Source of the DNA: SAR92 bacterium BACL16 MAG-120619-bin48
Lineage (GTDB): Bacteria > Pseudomonadota > Gammaproteobacteria > Pseudomonadales > Porticoccaceae
Direction of reading: 5' to 3'
Assembly (NCBI GenBank): GCA_001438605.1
Contig: LIDE01000006.1
Location: 26,001 to 90,000, forward strand
DNA length: 64,000 nucleotides
Shown: positions 54,889-64,000 of the stretch, one piece after another
Position numbering within the stretch: position 1 is the stretch's first letter
Layout: each line of letters starts with the position of its first letter
Notes under the pieces: generated by a model
The model's database searches: none
Seen by the model: only the letters and a program-made list of their open reading frames with translations
What the model was told of the DNA's origin: nothing
Program-made: the position numbers and the translations under genes

Positions 54889-56121
54889 ATGAAAATCTAC
54901 CGCGTCGGCGGCGCTGTTCGCGACAAACTGCTCAACTATCCCAGCCAAGAAAATGATTGGGTTGTAGTGGGCGCAACACCGGAGAAGATGACCCAGCTGG
55001 GCTATCTCCCCGTTGGCAGCGACTTCCCAGTTTTCATCCACGCCAGCACGGGTGAGGAGTATGCTCTGGCGCGCACCGAGCGCAAATCAGGCCATGGCTA
55101 TCAAGGCTTTGTCTTCCATACCAATACTGATGTCACTCTCGAGCAAGATCTCGTGCGCCGTGATCTCACCATTAATGCCATGGCAGAAGACCACGACGGC
55201 AGCATTATCGACCCCTATGGCGGGCAGCGCGACCTCGGGCTAAAACTGCTCCGACATGTATCTGACGCCTTTATCGAAGATCCGCTGCGGGTGTTGCGTA
55301 TCGCCCGATTTGCGGCGCGCTATCATCACCTCGGATTTACCATCGCGCCGGAAACGATGGCACTCATGACATCCTTGAGCGCCAGCGGCGAGTTAAATTA
55401 CTTAGTAGCAGAGCGGGTCTGGAAAGAAACCGAGCGCGCCCTCGCAGAGCCATCGCCCGATGTCTATATTGAAATACTGCGTGAATGCGGTGCGCTGAAA
55501 GTCATATTTCCGGAAGTCGACTGTCTCTTTGGGGTGCCTCAGAGAGCCGATTACCACCCCGAAATTGACACCGGCATACACACCTTAATGGCGCTGCAAC
55601 AGGCCGCACGACTCTCGCAAGACCCGAAAATTCGCTTCGCCGTCTTGGTTCATGACCTCGGCAAGGGCATAACACCCGACCATATTTTGCCCAGCCATGC
55701 CGGCCACGAGGCGCGCGGTATTCCCTTAGTGAATGACGTCTGCGATAGGCTCAAGGTTCCCAACGATTTTCGTCAGTTAGCCTTGGCTACCACTGAATTC
55801 CACTTGCAGAGCCACAAAGCTCTGCACCTGCGCGCTGAAACGGTTGTCGAGCTATTAAAAGGCGTTGGCGGCTTCAAGTCTCAGCAGCGCTTTGACGAGT
55901 TTATTCTCTGCTGTGAAGCAGATGCGCGGGGCCGCACAGGCTTTGAAGAGAGCGATTATCCCTCCGCAGCATTTTTGCGTCGCGCGCTGGAATCAGTCTC
56001 AGAGACCAGCGTCGCCGACTTAGTAGAAGCGGGTCTCGACGGCGCTGAAATTGGTCGGCAATTGACCCTTCGGCGTATAAGCAGAGTGGCAGAACTGAAG
56101 CACCTATTCACAACAGAGTAA
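54889..56121 (+). CDS. cca: CCA tRNA nucleotidyltransferase / HD-domain enzyme
   Basis: MKIYRVGGAVRDKLLNYPSQENDWVVVGATPE, RRDLTINAMAED, HDLGKG. Confidence 0.96.
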   Translation: MKIYRVGGAVRDKLLNYPSQENDWVVVGATPEKMTQLGYLPVGSDFPVFIHASTGEEYALARTERKSGHGYQGFVFHTNTDVTLEQDLVRRDLTINAMAEDHDGSIIDPYGGQRDLGLKLLRHVSDAFIEDPLRVLRIARFAARYHHLGFTIAPETMALMTSLSASGELNYLVAERVWKETERALAEPSPDVYIEILRECGALKVIFPEVDCLFGVPQRADYHPEIDTGIHTLMALQQAARLSQDPKIRFAVLVHDLGKGITPDHILPSHAGHEARGIPLVNDVCDRLKVPNDFRQLALATTEFHLQSHKALHLRAETVVELLKGVGGFKSQQRFDEFILCCEADARGRTGFEESDYPSAAFLRRALESVSETSVADLVEAGLDGAEIGRQLTLRRISRVAELKHLFTTE

Positions 56122-56125
56122 CTCT

Positions 56126-56872
56126 ATGTCAGACAATACATCAGCACCCGTGGTATTGATCACCGGGGCCGCAAAGCGCATCGGCGCAGCAACAGCGGCG
56201 CTCTTTCATAACGCGGGATATCGTGTCGTTGTGCACTACAATCGGTCGGCGAAAGAGGCCGACAAACTGTGCGAAACCCTCAACCAGCAACGGGCCGACA
56301 GCTGTCTGTTAGTGCAGAGTGACTTAAATGATATGGCGGGACTGGATAAAATCGTTGCCCTCGTCGAGTCTATTGGGCGGCTGGACGTGCTGGTCAACAA
56401 CGCCTCCAGCTTCTACCCAACGCCACTCGACAACTGCAGCGATGAGCAGTGGCATGACCTAACCAACAGCAATCTCAAGGGTGGATTCTTTTTAACCAAA
56501 AAACTCGCCCCTATGCTGCGCGACAGTCATGGCAGCGTGATCAATATCTCCGATATGCATGCACGTCAGGCGCTGAAAAATCATCCGATCTACACCATAG
56601 CCAAAGCGGGAACCATCGCGATGACAAAATCCTTAGCGCTGGAACTTGCCCCCAACGTGCGGGTTAATAGCGTCGCACCGGGCGCCATACTGTGGCCAGA
56701 GCACGAGCTAGACGATACGGACAAGCAGAGCGCCGTACTGAGCAAAGTGCCTATGGGTCGGTTGGGCTGTGAAGCTGATATCGCCGAAACTGTCTTTTTC
56801 CTTGCAGTGAAAGCGACCTATATGACAGGGCAAACTATTGCCGTTGATGGCGGCAGCTCAACGAGCTTGTGA
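56126..56872 (+). CDS. SDR-family pteridine reductase (FolM-like)
   Basis: LITGAAKRIGAATAALFHNAGYRVVVHYNRS, NNASSFYPTP, YTIAKAG; near folK/folB. Confidence 0.82.
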   Translation: MSDNTSAPVVLITGAAKRIGAATAALFHNAGYRVVVHYNRSAKEADKLCETLNQQRADSCLLVQSDLNDMAGLDKIVALVESIGRLDVLVNNASSFYPTPLDNCSDEQWHDLTNSNLKGGFFLTKKLAPMLRDSHGSVINISDMHARQALKNHPIYTIAKAGTIAMTKSLALELAPNVRVNSVAPGAILWPEHELDDTDKQSAVLSKVPMGRLGCEADIAETVFFLAVKATYMTGQTIAVDGGSSTSL

Positions 56873-56936
56873 CAACAACCCCCGTGAGGAGATGCTCGCG
56901 CCCCCAATCAGCAGAGGCGCGGCAATCCTACAAACG

Positions 56937-56964
56937 TCATCGAGTAACGGTTATTGAGTAACCG
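56937..56964. repeat. 14-bp imperfect tandem duplication overlapping the OmpA-like lipoprotein stop codon
   Basis: gtcatcgagtaacg / gttattgagtaacc (11/14). Confidence 0.4.
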
Positions 56965-57625
56965 GTAAGAGTGTAATTTCTACGCGACGGTTCAGCTGTT
57001 TTCCTTCAGCAGTCGTGTTGCTGGCAATCGGCTGGCGCTCGCCAAAACCAATGATTTCAAATCGCGCGGGCAAAATCTTTTGGGAGATCAAATAGTTCGA
57101 TACAGATGACGCACGGTTTCGCGAAAGCGTTTCATTTAATGCGTCAGAGCCATCGCTGTCGGTATGACCAGCCACGACAACCACGGTTTTATCAAACTCT
57201 GTCAACACCAGCGCCACTGAGTCGAGTACAGGATAAAAACTAGAATTAATATCGGCGCTATTGGTAGCAAAGGTAATATTGCCCGGCATAATCAGGTTAA
57301 TATTGTCACCCACTCGCTCAACACTCACGCCAGTGCCACGCAACTGCTGGCGCAACTTAGCTTCTTGCTTATCCATGTAATAGCCAATACCGCCGCCAAT
57401 CGCGGCACCCCCCGCTGCGGCAGCCAAAATGCGCTGATTGCGTTTACGGCTGTCGTCACCTTTATTGTCTAAATAGGCAACCACAGCACCAACACTGGCG
57501 CCAATGCCAGCACCCACGGCTGTTTTGGTGGTTTTTTGCTCGCCGGTATAGGGGTCGAAGGTGGTGCAGGACTGCAAAAAGGCCGACGTTGATAAAAGTG
57601 AAAGGCTGAATAAGATATTTTTCAT
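56951..57625 (-). CDS. OmpA-family outer membrane lipoprotein with glycine-zipper region
   Basis: Lipobox SAFLQSCTT; GAGIGASVGAVVAYLDNK; VVVAGHTDSDGSDALNETLSRNRASSV. Confidence 0.9.
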   Translation of the reverse strand: MKNILFSLSLLSTSAFLQSCTTFDPYTGEQKTTKTAVGAGIGASVGAVVAYLDNKGDDSRKRNQRILAAAAGGAAIGGGIGYYMDKQEAKLRQQLRGTGVSVERVGDNINLIMPGNITFATNSADINSSFYPVLDSVALVLTEFDKTVVVVAGHTDSDGSDALNETLSRNRASSVSNYLISQKILPARFEIIGFGERQPIASNTTAEGKQLNRRVEITLLPVTQ

Positions 57626-57767
57626 AGTAGCTCCATTAAATTAATTCGGGCGTCATTGCCCCAAGCGCAATCTGCGTCAGTATAGTCCGCGCATAAAGTG
57701 TTACGAGTAACTTTGGGAAGGTATTTGGAACGGCGTATCAATTTTGAGTGCCTGCGCGCAGTCCATT

Positions 57768-58304
57768 TTAGGTTGCGCGAGACAACTCGTGGGCAGCAGT
57801 GGTGATATCTCGACCGCGCCATAAAAATGCAACAGGCCAGAGCTTCTGTTTCGTTTTATCAAAGGCCTGCCAGTGTTCGGCGTAGCTCAAGCCCGTCACG
57901 GGATGGAGTGTGCCAGCGGCAATTTCAGCGAGAGGCAGCAAGACAAAGGCATTTTTAAGCACCTCGTCTCTCGGCAACGTTATGCCATCGACACGACCGG
58001 TCAAATGATCCACTGTTAAAATATCAATATCCAAGCTGCGCGAGGAAAATCGTGCAGCGGTGCGGTTGCGGCCATTGGCATCTTCTATGGCCTTGAGCAC
58101 TTTTGAAACCTGCCCAACAGATTCCGAGGTCTCAATGCCAACCACTAAGTTGTAAAAACTGTCGCCCTCGAAACCCACCGCCTCACTCTCATAGACTGAG
58201 GAAATAGTCAGCTCGCCAAAGGTGTCTGCCAGCGCATCCAATGCAGCAGTAATATGACGATAGCGCTCAATATTGCTACCCAAACTAAGGTAGATACATG
58301 CCAC
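57768..58304 (-). CDS. folK: 2-amino-4-hydroxy-6-hydroxymethyldihydropteridine pyrophosphokinase
   Basis: YLSLGSNIERYRHI, FYNLVVGIET, SRSLDIDILTVD. Confidence 0.92.
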   Translation of the reverse strand: MACIYLSLGSNIERYRHITAALDALADTFGELTISSVYESEAVGFEGDSFYNLVVGIETSESVGQVSKVLKAIEDANGRNRTAARFSSRSLDIDILTVDHLTGRVDGITLPRDEVLKNAFVLLPLAEIAAGTLHPVTGLSYAEHWQAFDKTKQKLWPVAFLWRGRDITTAAHELSRAT

Positions 58305-58663
58305 TAGGCTTTTTCTCCTCGCTCAATCACGATTCCCACATCTTGGGATCCGCGCAATGCACCGGGCTTACTGACCCTTAAACGCAGCCACGGCACATTA
58401 AATTCATTCATAACAATACCCGCAACCTCTTCGGCCATGCGCTCGACCAACAAAAATTCACTTTCCTCTATGAACTTTATCAGACGCTTGGCAATAGATT
58501 TATAGTTCAAGGCGAAGGCAATATCATCAGTGGCAGCCGCTTTGCGAATGTCGTGAGCCATCTCAAGATCGAAACTAACCGTCTGCTTAACCTCGCGCTC
58601 CCACTGGTAAATACCAATAATGGTCTCGATGCGCAGATCTCTAATATAAACAATGTCCATCAA
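58304..58663 (-). CDS. folB: Dihydroneopterin aldolase
   Basis: [44 protein letters not shown]. Confidence 0.94.
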   Translation of the reverse strand: MMDIVYIRDLRIETIIGIYQWEREVKQTVSFDLEMAHDIRKAAATDDIAFALNYKSIAKRLIKFIEESEFLLVERMAEEVAGIVMNEFNVPWLRLRVSKPGALRGSQDVGIVIERGEKA

Positions 58664-59700
58664 GGTCTTTCCTGTGGGTTGGCCAATTGGTCGAGGGGCC
58701 AGCGTGGCGTCGCTGATATCTCTAACGGGTTCTTTTCACCGCCCAGCAAGCGCTGGCATCCAGCATAGGCAATCATAGCGCCATTGTCGGTACAAAATTC
58801 GTGGCGAGCGTAAAATACCTCAGCGCCTTCGCGCGCCAAAGCCTCTTCCAGCTTAAGCCGCAAACGGCTGTTGGCAGAGACACCGCCAGCAATCACTAGC
58901 CTGCTCATGGACGTCTGCTTCAGCGCTCTTAAGCACTTGATCACCAGAGTATCAACCACCGCCTCCTGAAAACCGGCGCAGATATCTAACATAGTCTGTT
59001 CATCTGGCAGTGGACCGTCGCCACTGTTTTTCTCGATCAAATTGCGCGTGGATGTTTTTAAACCAGAAAAGCTGAAATCCAATCCAGGTCGATCGGTCAT
59101 CGGCCTTGGGAAATCAAAGCGAGTAATGTCCCCACTCTCAGCCATGGCCGCCAGCCGAGGGCCTCCGGGGTAATCCAAATCAAGCAACTTAGCTGTCTTA
59201 TCAAAAGCCTCGCCCGCTGCATCGTCAATCGACTCGCCCAGCAGCTCATATTCACCCATTGCCGTCACAGAGACCAGTTGCGTATGCCCACCGGAAACCA
59301 ATAGTGCAACGAAAGGGAAAGCGGGTGGATTATCTTCCAGCATCGGCGCCAATAAATGGCCTTCCATATGGTGCACACCAATCGCGGGGATATTTAGGCC
59401 GTACGCTAAGGCCGTGGCAACCGACGCACCCACCATCAGGGCGCCCAATAGGCCGGGGCCGGCGGTGTAAGCAATGCCATCAAGCTGCTGCTTGGTCACC
59501 TTGGCATCCGCCAACACCTTGGTCAGCAGTGGTAGAATTTTGCGCACATGGTCGCGGGACGCCAACTCAGGCACGACCCCACCGTACTCAGCATGGAGTT
59601 TGACTTGCGAGTAAAGCGTATGCGCCAAAAGACCGCGGTCGCTGTCATAGACGGCGACGCCCGTTTCATCACAGGAAGTCTCAATTCCCAACACCAGCAT
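58660..59700 (-). CDS. tsaD: tRNA N6-adenosine threonylcarbamoyltransferase TsaD
   Basis: [42 protein letters not shown]; start at 59700. Confidence 0.96.
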   Translation of the reverse strand: MLVLGIETSCDETGVAVYDSDRGLLAHTLYSQVKLHAEYGGVVPELASRDHVRKILPLLTKVLADAKVTKQQLDGIAYTAGPGLLGALMVGASVATALAYGLNIPAIGVHHMEGHLLAPMLEDNPPAFPFVALLVSGGHTQLVSVTAMGEYELLGESIDDAAGEAFDKTAKLLDLDYPGGPRLAAMAESGDITRFDFPRPMTDRPGLDFSFSGLKTSTRNLIEKNSGDGPLPDEQTMLDICAGFQEAVVDTLVIKCLRALKQTSMSRLVIAGGVSANSRLRLKLEEALAREGAEVFYARHEFCTDNGAMIAYAGCQRLLGGEKNPLEISATPRWPLDQLANPQERP

Positions 59701-59958
59701 GTTATGTAAACCTTGAACAGTCACTAAAGATGGCCGCAAAAACAACCCGTATCATCGCGCGCAAAGGGTGCAACTGTACCGCCTCTGCAGCGCTGTGTGA
59801 ACCGCTACTTAAGACCGGCTTTACAGCAGCGAAAAAGGGCGCAAAAAACTTTGCATCAAAAGGGTGAAGTGTATAGACTACGCGCCCTTAAAGAGTCGAC
59901 CAAGAAATTCTCTGGACGACGAATAGTGGATTACATACGTTCTAAACAGGATTAATAG

Positions 59959-60174
59959 ATGCCAAGCGTTCGCCTTAAAGAAAACGAGCCCTTCGACGTA
60001 GCACTGCGTCGCTTTAAACGTTCATGCGAGAAAGCCGGAATTTTGGCCAAAGTTCGCAGCTGTGAGTTTTACGAGAAACCCACTTGGGAACGCAAGCGCA
60101 AAGCGGCTGCCGCTGTAAAGCGCAACCAGAAGAAAGTATCTCGCGAATCACGCAAGTTTACACGACTCTACTAA
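59959..60174 (+). CDS. rpsU: 30S ribosomal protein S21
   Basis: [48 protein letters not shown]. Confidence 0.97.
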   Translation: MPSVRLKENEPFDVALRRFKRSCEKAGILAKVRSCEFYEKPTWERKRKAAAAVKRNQKKVSRESRKFTRLY

Positions 60175-60219
60175 GTTACCCTCTAGCAATAGAGCGTAAA
60201 GTATTGAGTCAATCCAAAG

Positions 60220-60240
60220 AGCGCCACATCGGCGCTTTTT
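60220..60240 (+). terminator. Intra-operon terminator/attenuator between rpsU and the yqeY-like gene
   Basis: AGCGCC-acatc-GGCGCTTTTT. Confidence 0.75.
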
Positions 60241-60283
60241 GTGTTTCTGGAAATCGGAAACATCAACGCCAAGGAGCACTGTT

Positions 60284-60730
60284 ATGTCACTGAAACTGCA
60301 ACTCACAGACGCCATGAAAGCCGCAATGCGCGCGAAAGACAAACCTCGCCTGGGCGCTATTCGCCTTATCCTATCAGAGGTCAAGCGTATTGAAGTCGAC
60401 GAGCGAATTGAACTCGACGACGCACGCATGCTGGTTCTCTTGGATAAAATGACCAAGCAACGACGCGACTCCATCGCCCAGTATGAAAGTGCTGGCCGCC
60501 AAGAATTGGCCGATATCGAAATCGCCGAAATCGCCGTTATCCAAGAATTTTTGCCTGTTGCACTAACCGACGCGGAAATTGCCGAACTCATTCAGCAGGC
60601 CATCGTCGAGTCCGGCGCTGAATCCATGCGCGATATGGGGAAAGTCATGGCCGTTATCAAACCCAAAATACAGGGACGAGCCGATGGCGGCGCCGTCAGC
60701 AATTTAGTTAAGGCCGCGCTCAACAGTTAG
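60284..60730 (+). CDS. GatB/YqeY-domain protein
   Basis: LKLQLTDAMKAAMRAKDKPRLGAIRLILSEVKRIEVD; between rpsU and dnaG. Confidence 0.92.
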   Translation: MSLKLQLTDAMKAAMRAKDKPRLGAIRLILSEVKRIEVDERIELDDARMLVLLDKMTKQRRDSIAQYESAGRQELADIEIAEIAVIQEFLPVALTDAEIAELIQQAIVESGAESMRDMGKVMAVIKPKIQGRADGGAVSNLVKAALNS

Positions 60731-60825
60731 CTGCAAATCCACCTTAACCGCGCGCGTAAACGCAGTTTATTTCCGGCGCAAAGGCGTTACACTGTCGCAA
60801 CCTAATTTAAGCACCTGTAACGCCA

Positions 60826-62745
60826 ATGGCCGGACGAATACCCCAATCATTTATTGACGACCTGCTCGATCGCGTTGACATTGTCGACGTGATCAACGGT
60901 CGCGTGGCGCTAAAAAAGTCCGGCAAAAACTACAAGTGTTGCTGCCCGTTTCACGAAGAGAAAAGCCCCTCGTTTACCGTCGCGCAAGACAAACAGTTCT
61001 ACTACTGCTTTGGCTGCGGAGCGGGCGGCAACGCGCTCGGCTTTGTTATGGAATTCGACCGCCTCGACTTTTTGCCCGCCGTGGAAATACTCGCCAAAAA
61101 TGCTGGCCTTGAAATTCCCCGCGAAGCAACAGAAGACATTCAGAGCAGCAAGCAAAAAGACAACCTCTACTCGATACTCAACGAATCTGACCGCTTCTTC
61201 CGCCAACAGCTGCGCCAACACAGTGCCGCTGCCGGCGCCGTCGACTATTTAAAAAGCCGTGGCTTAAGCGGAAAAATCGCCGCCGAATATGGCGTCGGTT
61301 ACGCACCCCCCGGCTGGGACAATCTACTGAAAGCCGTCGGCACCGATGCCGACCGCACTGCGCTGCTTGAAGAGTCAGGCATGCTGGTGCACAAACCAGA
61401 GGAAAAAAAGCTCTACGACCGCTTTCGCCACAGAATAACCTTCCCCATTCGCGACCAGCGCGGCCGCACAGTCGGCTTTGGCGGCCGTGTTTTGGACGAC
61501 AGCACACCCAAGTACCTGAATTCGCCAGAAACGCCCATCTTCCATAAGGGTCGAGAGCTCTACGGCCTCTATGAAGCGCGCCAAAAACTCAAAGAAATCC
61601 CCTGCCTGATCATGGTAGAGGGCTACATGGATGTCATAGCACTCGCGCAATTTGGTATCGACAATGCCGTAGCCACACTGGGCACAGCACTCACTGAAAG
61701 CCATCTGCAAAAAATATTTCGCTACACCTCAGAAATTGTCTTCTGTTTTGATGGCGACAAAGCCGGCCTCAAAGCCGCCGCCCGCGCACTAGAGACAGCG
61801 CTGCCAGAAATGCGCGACGGCGTCTCCGCGAAATTCCTCTTTCTGCCCGAAGGCGAAGATCCCGACACCATGGTGCGGAAAATGGGCAAGGCTGACTTTT
61901 TGCAACTGGTCGCAACGTCACAGCCCCTCTCCGAATTCTTATTTGAGCAACTCAGCGCAGGCATTGACGCCAGCACAGCAGACGGCAAAGCTCGCCTAAG
62001 CAAGACCTGTGCGCCACAAATTAATCGCATTCCTCAAGGCGTGTTTCGCCAGCTAATGCTCGAAGAACTCTCACGTCGCACCGGTATTTCTGCTGACAAC
62101 CTGCGCGACTATGTCGCCTCCCATCAGCCCGCGCAGCAACCTAAAACAGCGCCAACAGGCAACATGGATGAAGCGAGATTTGAAGCGCCAGAAATTTATG
62201 GCGGCGTCGACTACCAGCCCTACCCTGAAAGCCCCAAACCCCGCGGCACGCGTATTCGCCTGTCGCCGGTAAAATTTCTCGCCGCCCTCCTGCTGAACCA
62301 CCCACAGCTGGCAGAATATGTCACCGACGTCGAGATACTCAGAGTGTCTGCAGATGCCGACATGCCTCTCTTTTTGAACCTGCTGTCGCTCATCAACACC
62401 CCGCCAGAGTGCACCAAAACCTCCCATATTTTTGCCCGATGGCAGGCATCGCAGAGTCATTCTGACCAACTTCAGCTGTTAAAAAGCCTCGCAGGCAGTG
62501 AGTTGCACCACCCGCCAAAAGGCACCGGCCGGGACGATAACCAAGAATTTATCGACACCCTCAACCACGTCATACGAGACGCCTTCGAAGCTCTCCCTGG
62601 CGAGCGCAAAGCCGCCCACCTTCTCGCGCAGCCAACACTGACCGAGCGACAGATCAAGCAACTGCTTAAAATCCATATGCAACTTGGCGACGACCCAAAA
62701 TTTAATGAATTAAAAACTAAGATAAAACAGCGACTTGTGGTCTAA
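60826..62745 (+). CDS. dnaG: DNA primase
   Basis: CPFHEEKSPSFTV, FHKGRELYGLYEAR, MVEGYMDVIALAQFGI, FCFDGDKAGLKAA. Confidence 0.97.
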   Translation: MAGRIPQSFIDDLLDRVDIVDVINGRVALKKSGKNYKCCCPFHEEKSPSFTVAQDKQFYYCFGCGAGGNALGFVMEFDRLDFLPAVEILAKNAGLEIPREATEDIQSSKQKDNLYSILNESDRFFRQQLRQHSAAAGAVDYLKSRGLSGKIAAEYGVGYAPPGWDNLLKAVGTDADRTALLEESGMLVHKPEEKKLYDRFRHRITFPIRDQRGRTVGFGGRVLDDSTPKYLNSPETPIFHKGRELYGLYEARQKLKEIPCLIMVEGYMDVIALAQFGIDNAVATLGTALTESHLQKIFRYTSEIVFCFDGDKAGLKAAARALETALPEMRDGVSAKFLFLPEGEDPDTMVRKMGKADFLQLVATSQPLSEFLFEQLSAGIDASTADGKARLSKTCAPQINRIPQGVFRQLMLEELSRRTGISADNLRDYVASHQPAQQPKTAPTGNMDEARFEAPEIYGGVDYQPYPESPKPRGTRIRLSPVKFLAALLLNHPQLAEYVTDVEILRVSADADMPLFLNLLSLINTPPECTKTSHIFARWQASQSHSDQLQLLKSLAGSELHHPPKGTGRDDNQEFIDTLNHVIRDAFEALPGERKAAHLLAQPTLTERQIKQLLKIHMQLGDDPKFNELKTKIKQRLVV

Positions 62746-62786
62746 ACTAGGAAATCACAAGGGGGCGAAATAAACCCCAAATTGCT

Positions 62787-62815
62787 GGGACATTTTAAAT
62801 CTTATCGGCTATAAT
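62787..62815 (+). promoter_or_regulatory. Possible sigma-70 promoter upstream of rpoD
   Basis: TATAAT at 62810-62815 with a weak -35 GGGACA 17 bp upstream. Confidence 0.35.
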
Positions 62816-62856
62816 CACGCGCTATTTTTCAGCCTCCAAAACAGTATTTGAGCCCT

Positions 62857-64000
62857 ATGACCGAAAAAAAACAAAATCAACAATCCGGCATTAAAGACCT
62901 GATTGCTAAAGGCCGTGAACAGGGCTATCTGACTTACGCCGAAGTGAATGACCATCTACCGGAAGACATCGCCGACCCAGAACAGGTCGAAGATATCATT
63001 CAGATGATCAACGACATGGGCATCACTGTTTTCGAAACCGCCCCAGACGCTGAAACTCTCCTGATGCTCTCCGGAGACAACACCCCCGACGAACTAGCCG
63101 TTGCCGAAGCCGCAGCAGCCCTCGCATCTGTCGAATCCGAACAGCACCGCACCACAGACCCCGTGCGCATGTACATGCGCGAAATGGGATCAGTAGAGCT
63201 CTTGACCCGGGAAGGCGAAATTGAAATCGCCAAGCGCATTGAAGAAGGCACCCGAGAGTTAATGTCCGCTATTTCAGATTGGCCCGGCACCGTTGCCGCC
63301 GTCATCGCTGAATATGACCAAGTCGAAGCCGGCGAGCGCAAACTCACCGATATCATTAGCGGCTACCTCAACCCAATGGAACATGTCCCTTCCGCCCTTG
63401 CGCAACAGCAGGCAGCAGAAGCACTAAAAGTTGAGGCCAGCGAAAACAATGACGACGATGACGATGACAGCGACACCATCGAGGAAGAGGAAGAGCACGA
63501 AGGCGGTCTCGATCCAGAAGAAGCCCTGCAGCGCTTTACCGCAATTCGAGACCAACTAAAGAAAACTGAAAAAGCCATCGAACGATATGGCCGCGACAGC
63601 GATTCAGCCAAGAAAAACATTGAAGCCCTTGGCGAGCTATTCAAGTACCTCAAACTAACGCCTCGGCAGTTTGATCCGCTGATTGCCAAGGTGCGCCTCG
63701 CCGTCGAAAAAATCCGCGCCGAAGAACGCAAAATCATGAAGTTCTCTATTCGCTGCGGAAAAATGCCGCGCAAAGACTTCATCACCCTCTTCCCAGGTAA
63801 CGAGTCAAATCTCGACTGGACAGCGGGAATTATCAGCGCCAACCCCGACTGGGGCCCAAAACTCGCCGAGCAAGAAATTGAAATTCACCGCTCACAGCGC
63901 AAGTTAGCCCAGGTCGAAAAAGCCAGCGGCATGAATATCGCCCAAATAAAAGACATCAATCGCCGCCTAACCATGGGCGAAGCCATGGCCCGCCGCGCGA
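62857..64000 (+). CDS. rpoD: RNA polymerase sigma-70 factor RpoD, 3' end outside the window
   Basis: Own translation MTEKKQNQQSGIKDLIAKGREQGYLTYAEVNDHLPED..., TTDPVRMYMREMGSVELLTREGEIEIAKRIEEG; open to the right edge. Confidence 0.97.
   Translation, partial: MTEKKQNQQSGIKDLIAKGREQGYLTYAEVNDHLPEDIADPEQVEDIIQMINDMGITVFETAPDAETLLMLSGDNTPDELAVAEAAAALASVESEQHRTTDPVRMYMREMGSVELLTREGEIEIAKRIEEGTRELMSAISDWPGTVAAVIAEYDQVEAGERKLTDIISGYLNPMEHVPSALAQQQAAEALKVEASENNDDDDDDSDTIEEEEEHEGGLDPEEALQRFTAIRDQLKKTEKAIERYGRDSDSAKKNIEALGELFKYLKLTPRQFDPLIAKVRLAVEKIRAEERKIMKFSIRCGKMPRKDFITLFPGNESNLDWTAGIISANPDWGPKLAEQEIEIHRSQRKLAQVEKASGMNIAQIKDINRRLTMGEAMARRA

Overview
The 64 kb window is gene-dense and reads as a gammaproteobacterial chromosome; gene content and order suggest a marine Cellvibrionales/SAR92-OM60-type lineage (inference only). 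It is almost entirely core metabolism and housekeeping. Left to right: a HexR-controlled glucose/Entner-Doudoroff island (hexR, gap-pyk, edd-glk-eda-zwf-pgl, pgi); murJ-ribF-ileS-lspA-fkpB-ispH with divergent rpsT; pntA/pntA2/pntB; ispB; fabA-fabB; a peroxiredoxin; ssb-MFS with divergent uvrA; DUF3581 and DUF2750 genes; QmcA/NfeD; rimI with a HolD-like gene; leuA; pssA; a tyrosine phosphatase; ilvBNC; DUF4124 and amidohydrolase genes; a complete ccmABCDEFGHI cluster; a PA3496-like gene; uspE/fnr; cca; folM-like; an OmpA-like lipoprotein; folK-folB-tsaD; and rpsU-yqeY-dnaG-rpoD. I found no mobile elements, CRISPR arrays, rRNA or tRNA genes by eye, and no convincing new multi-gene system. The items most worth checking are: (1) an in-frame amber codon splitting a uspE-like gene beside fnr, with an FNR-type box between them; (2) an unannotated Leu-rich leader ORF upstream of leuA; (3) HexR-type operators plus a separate 20-bp palindrome in the ED island; (4) recurrent 14-15 bp tandem duplications at or just after stop codons; and (5) an enlarged, divergent HolD-like protein next to rimI.
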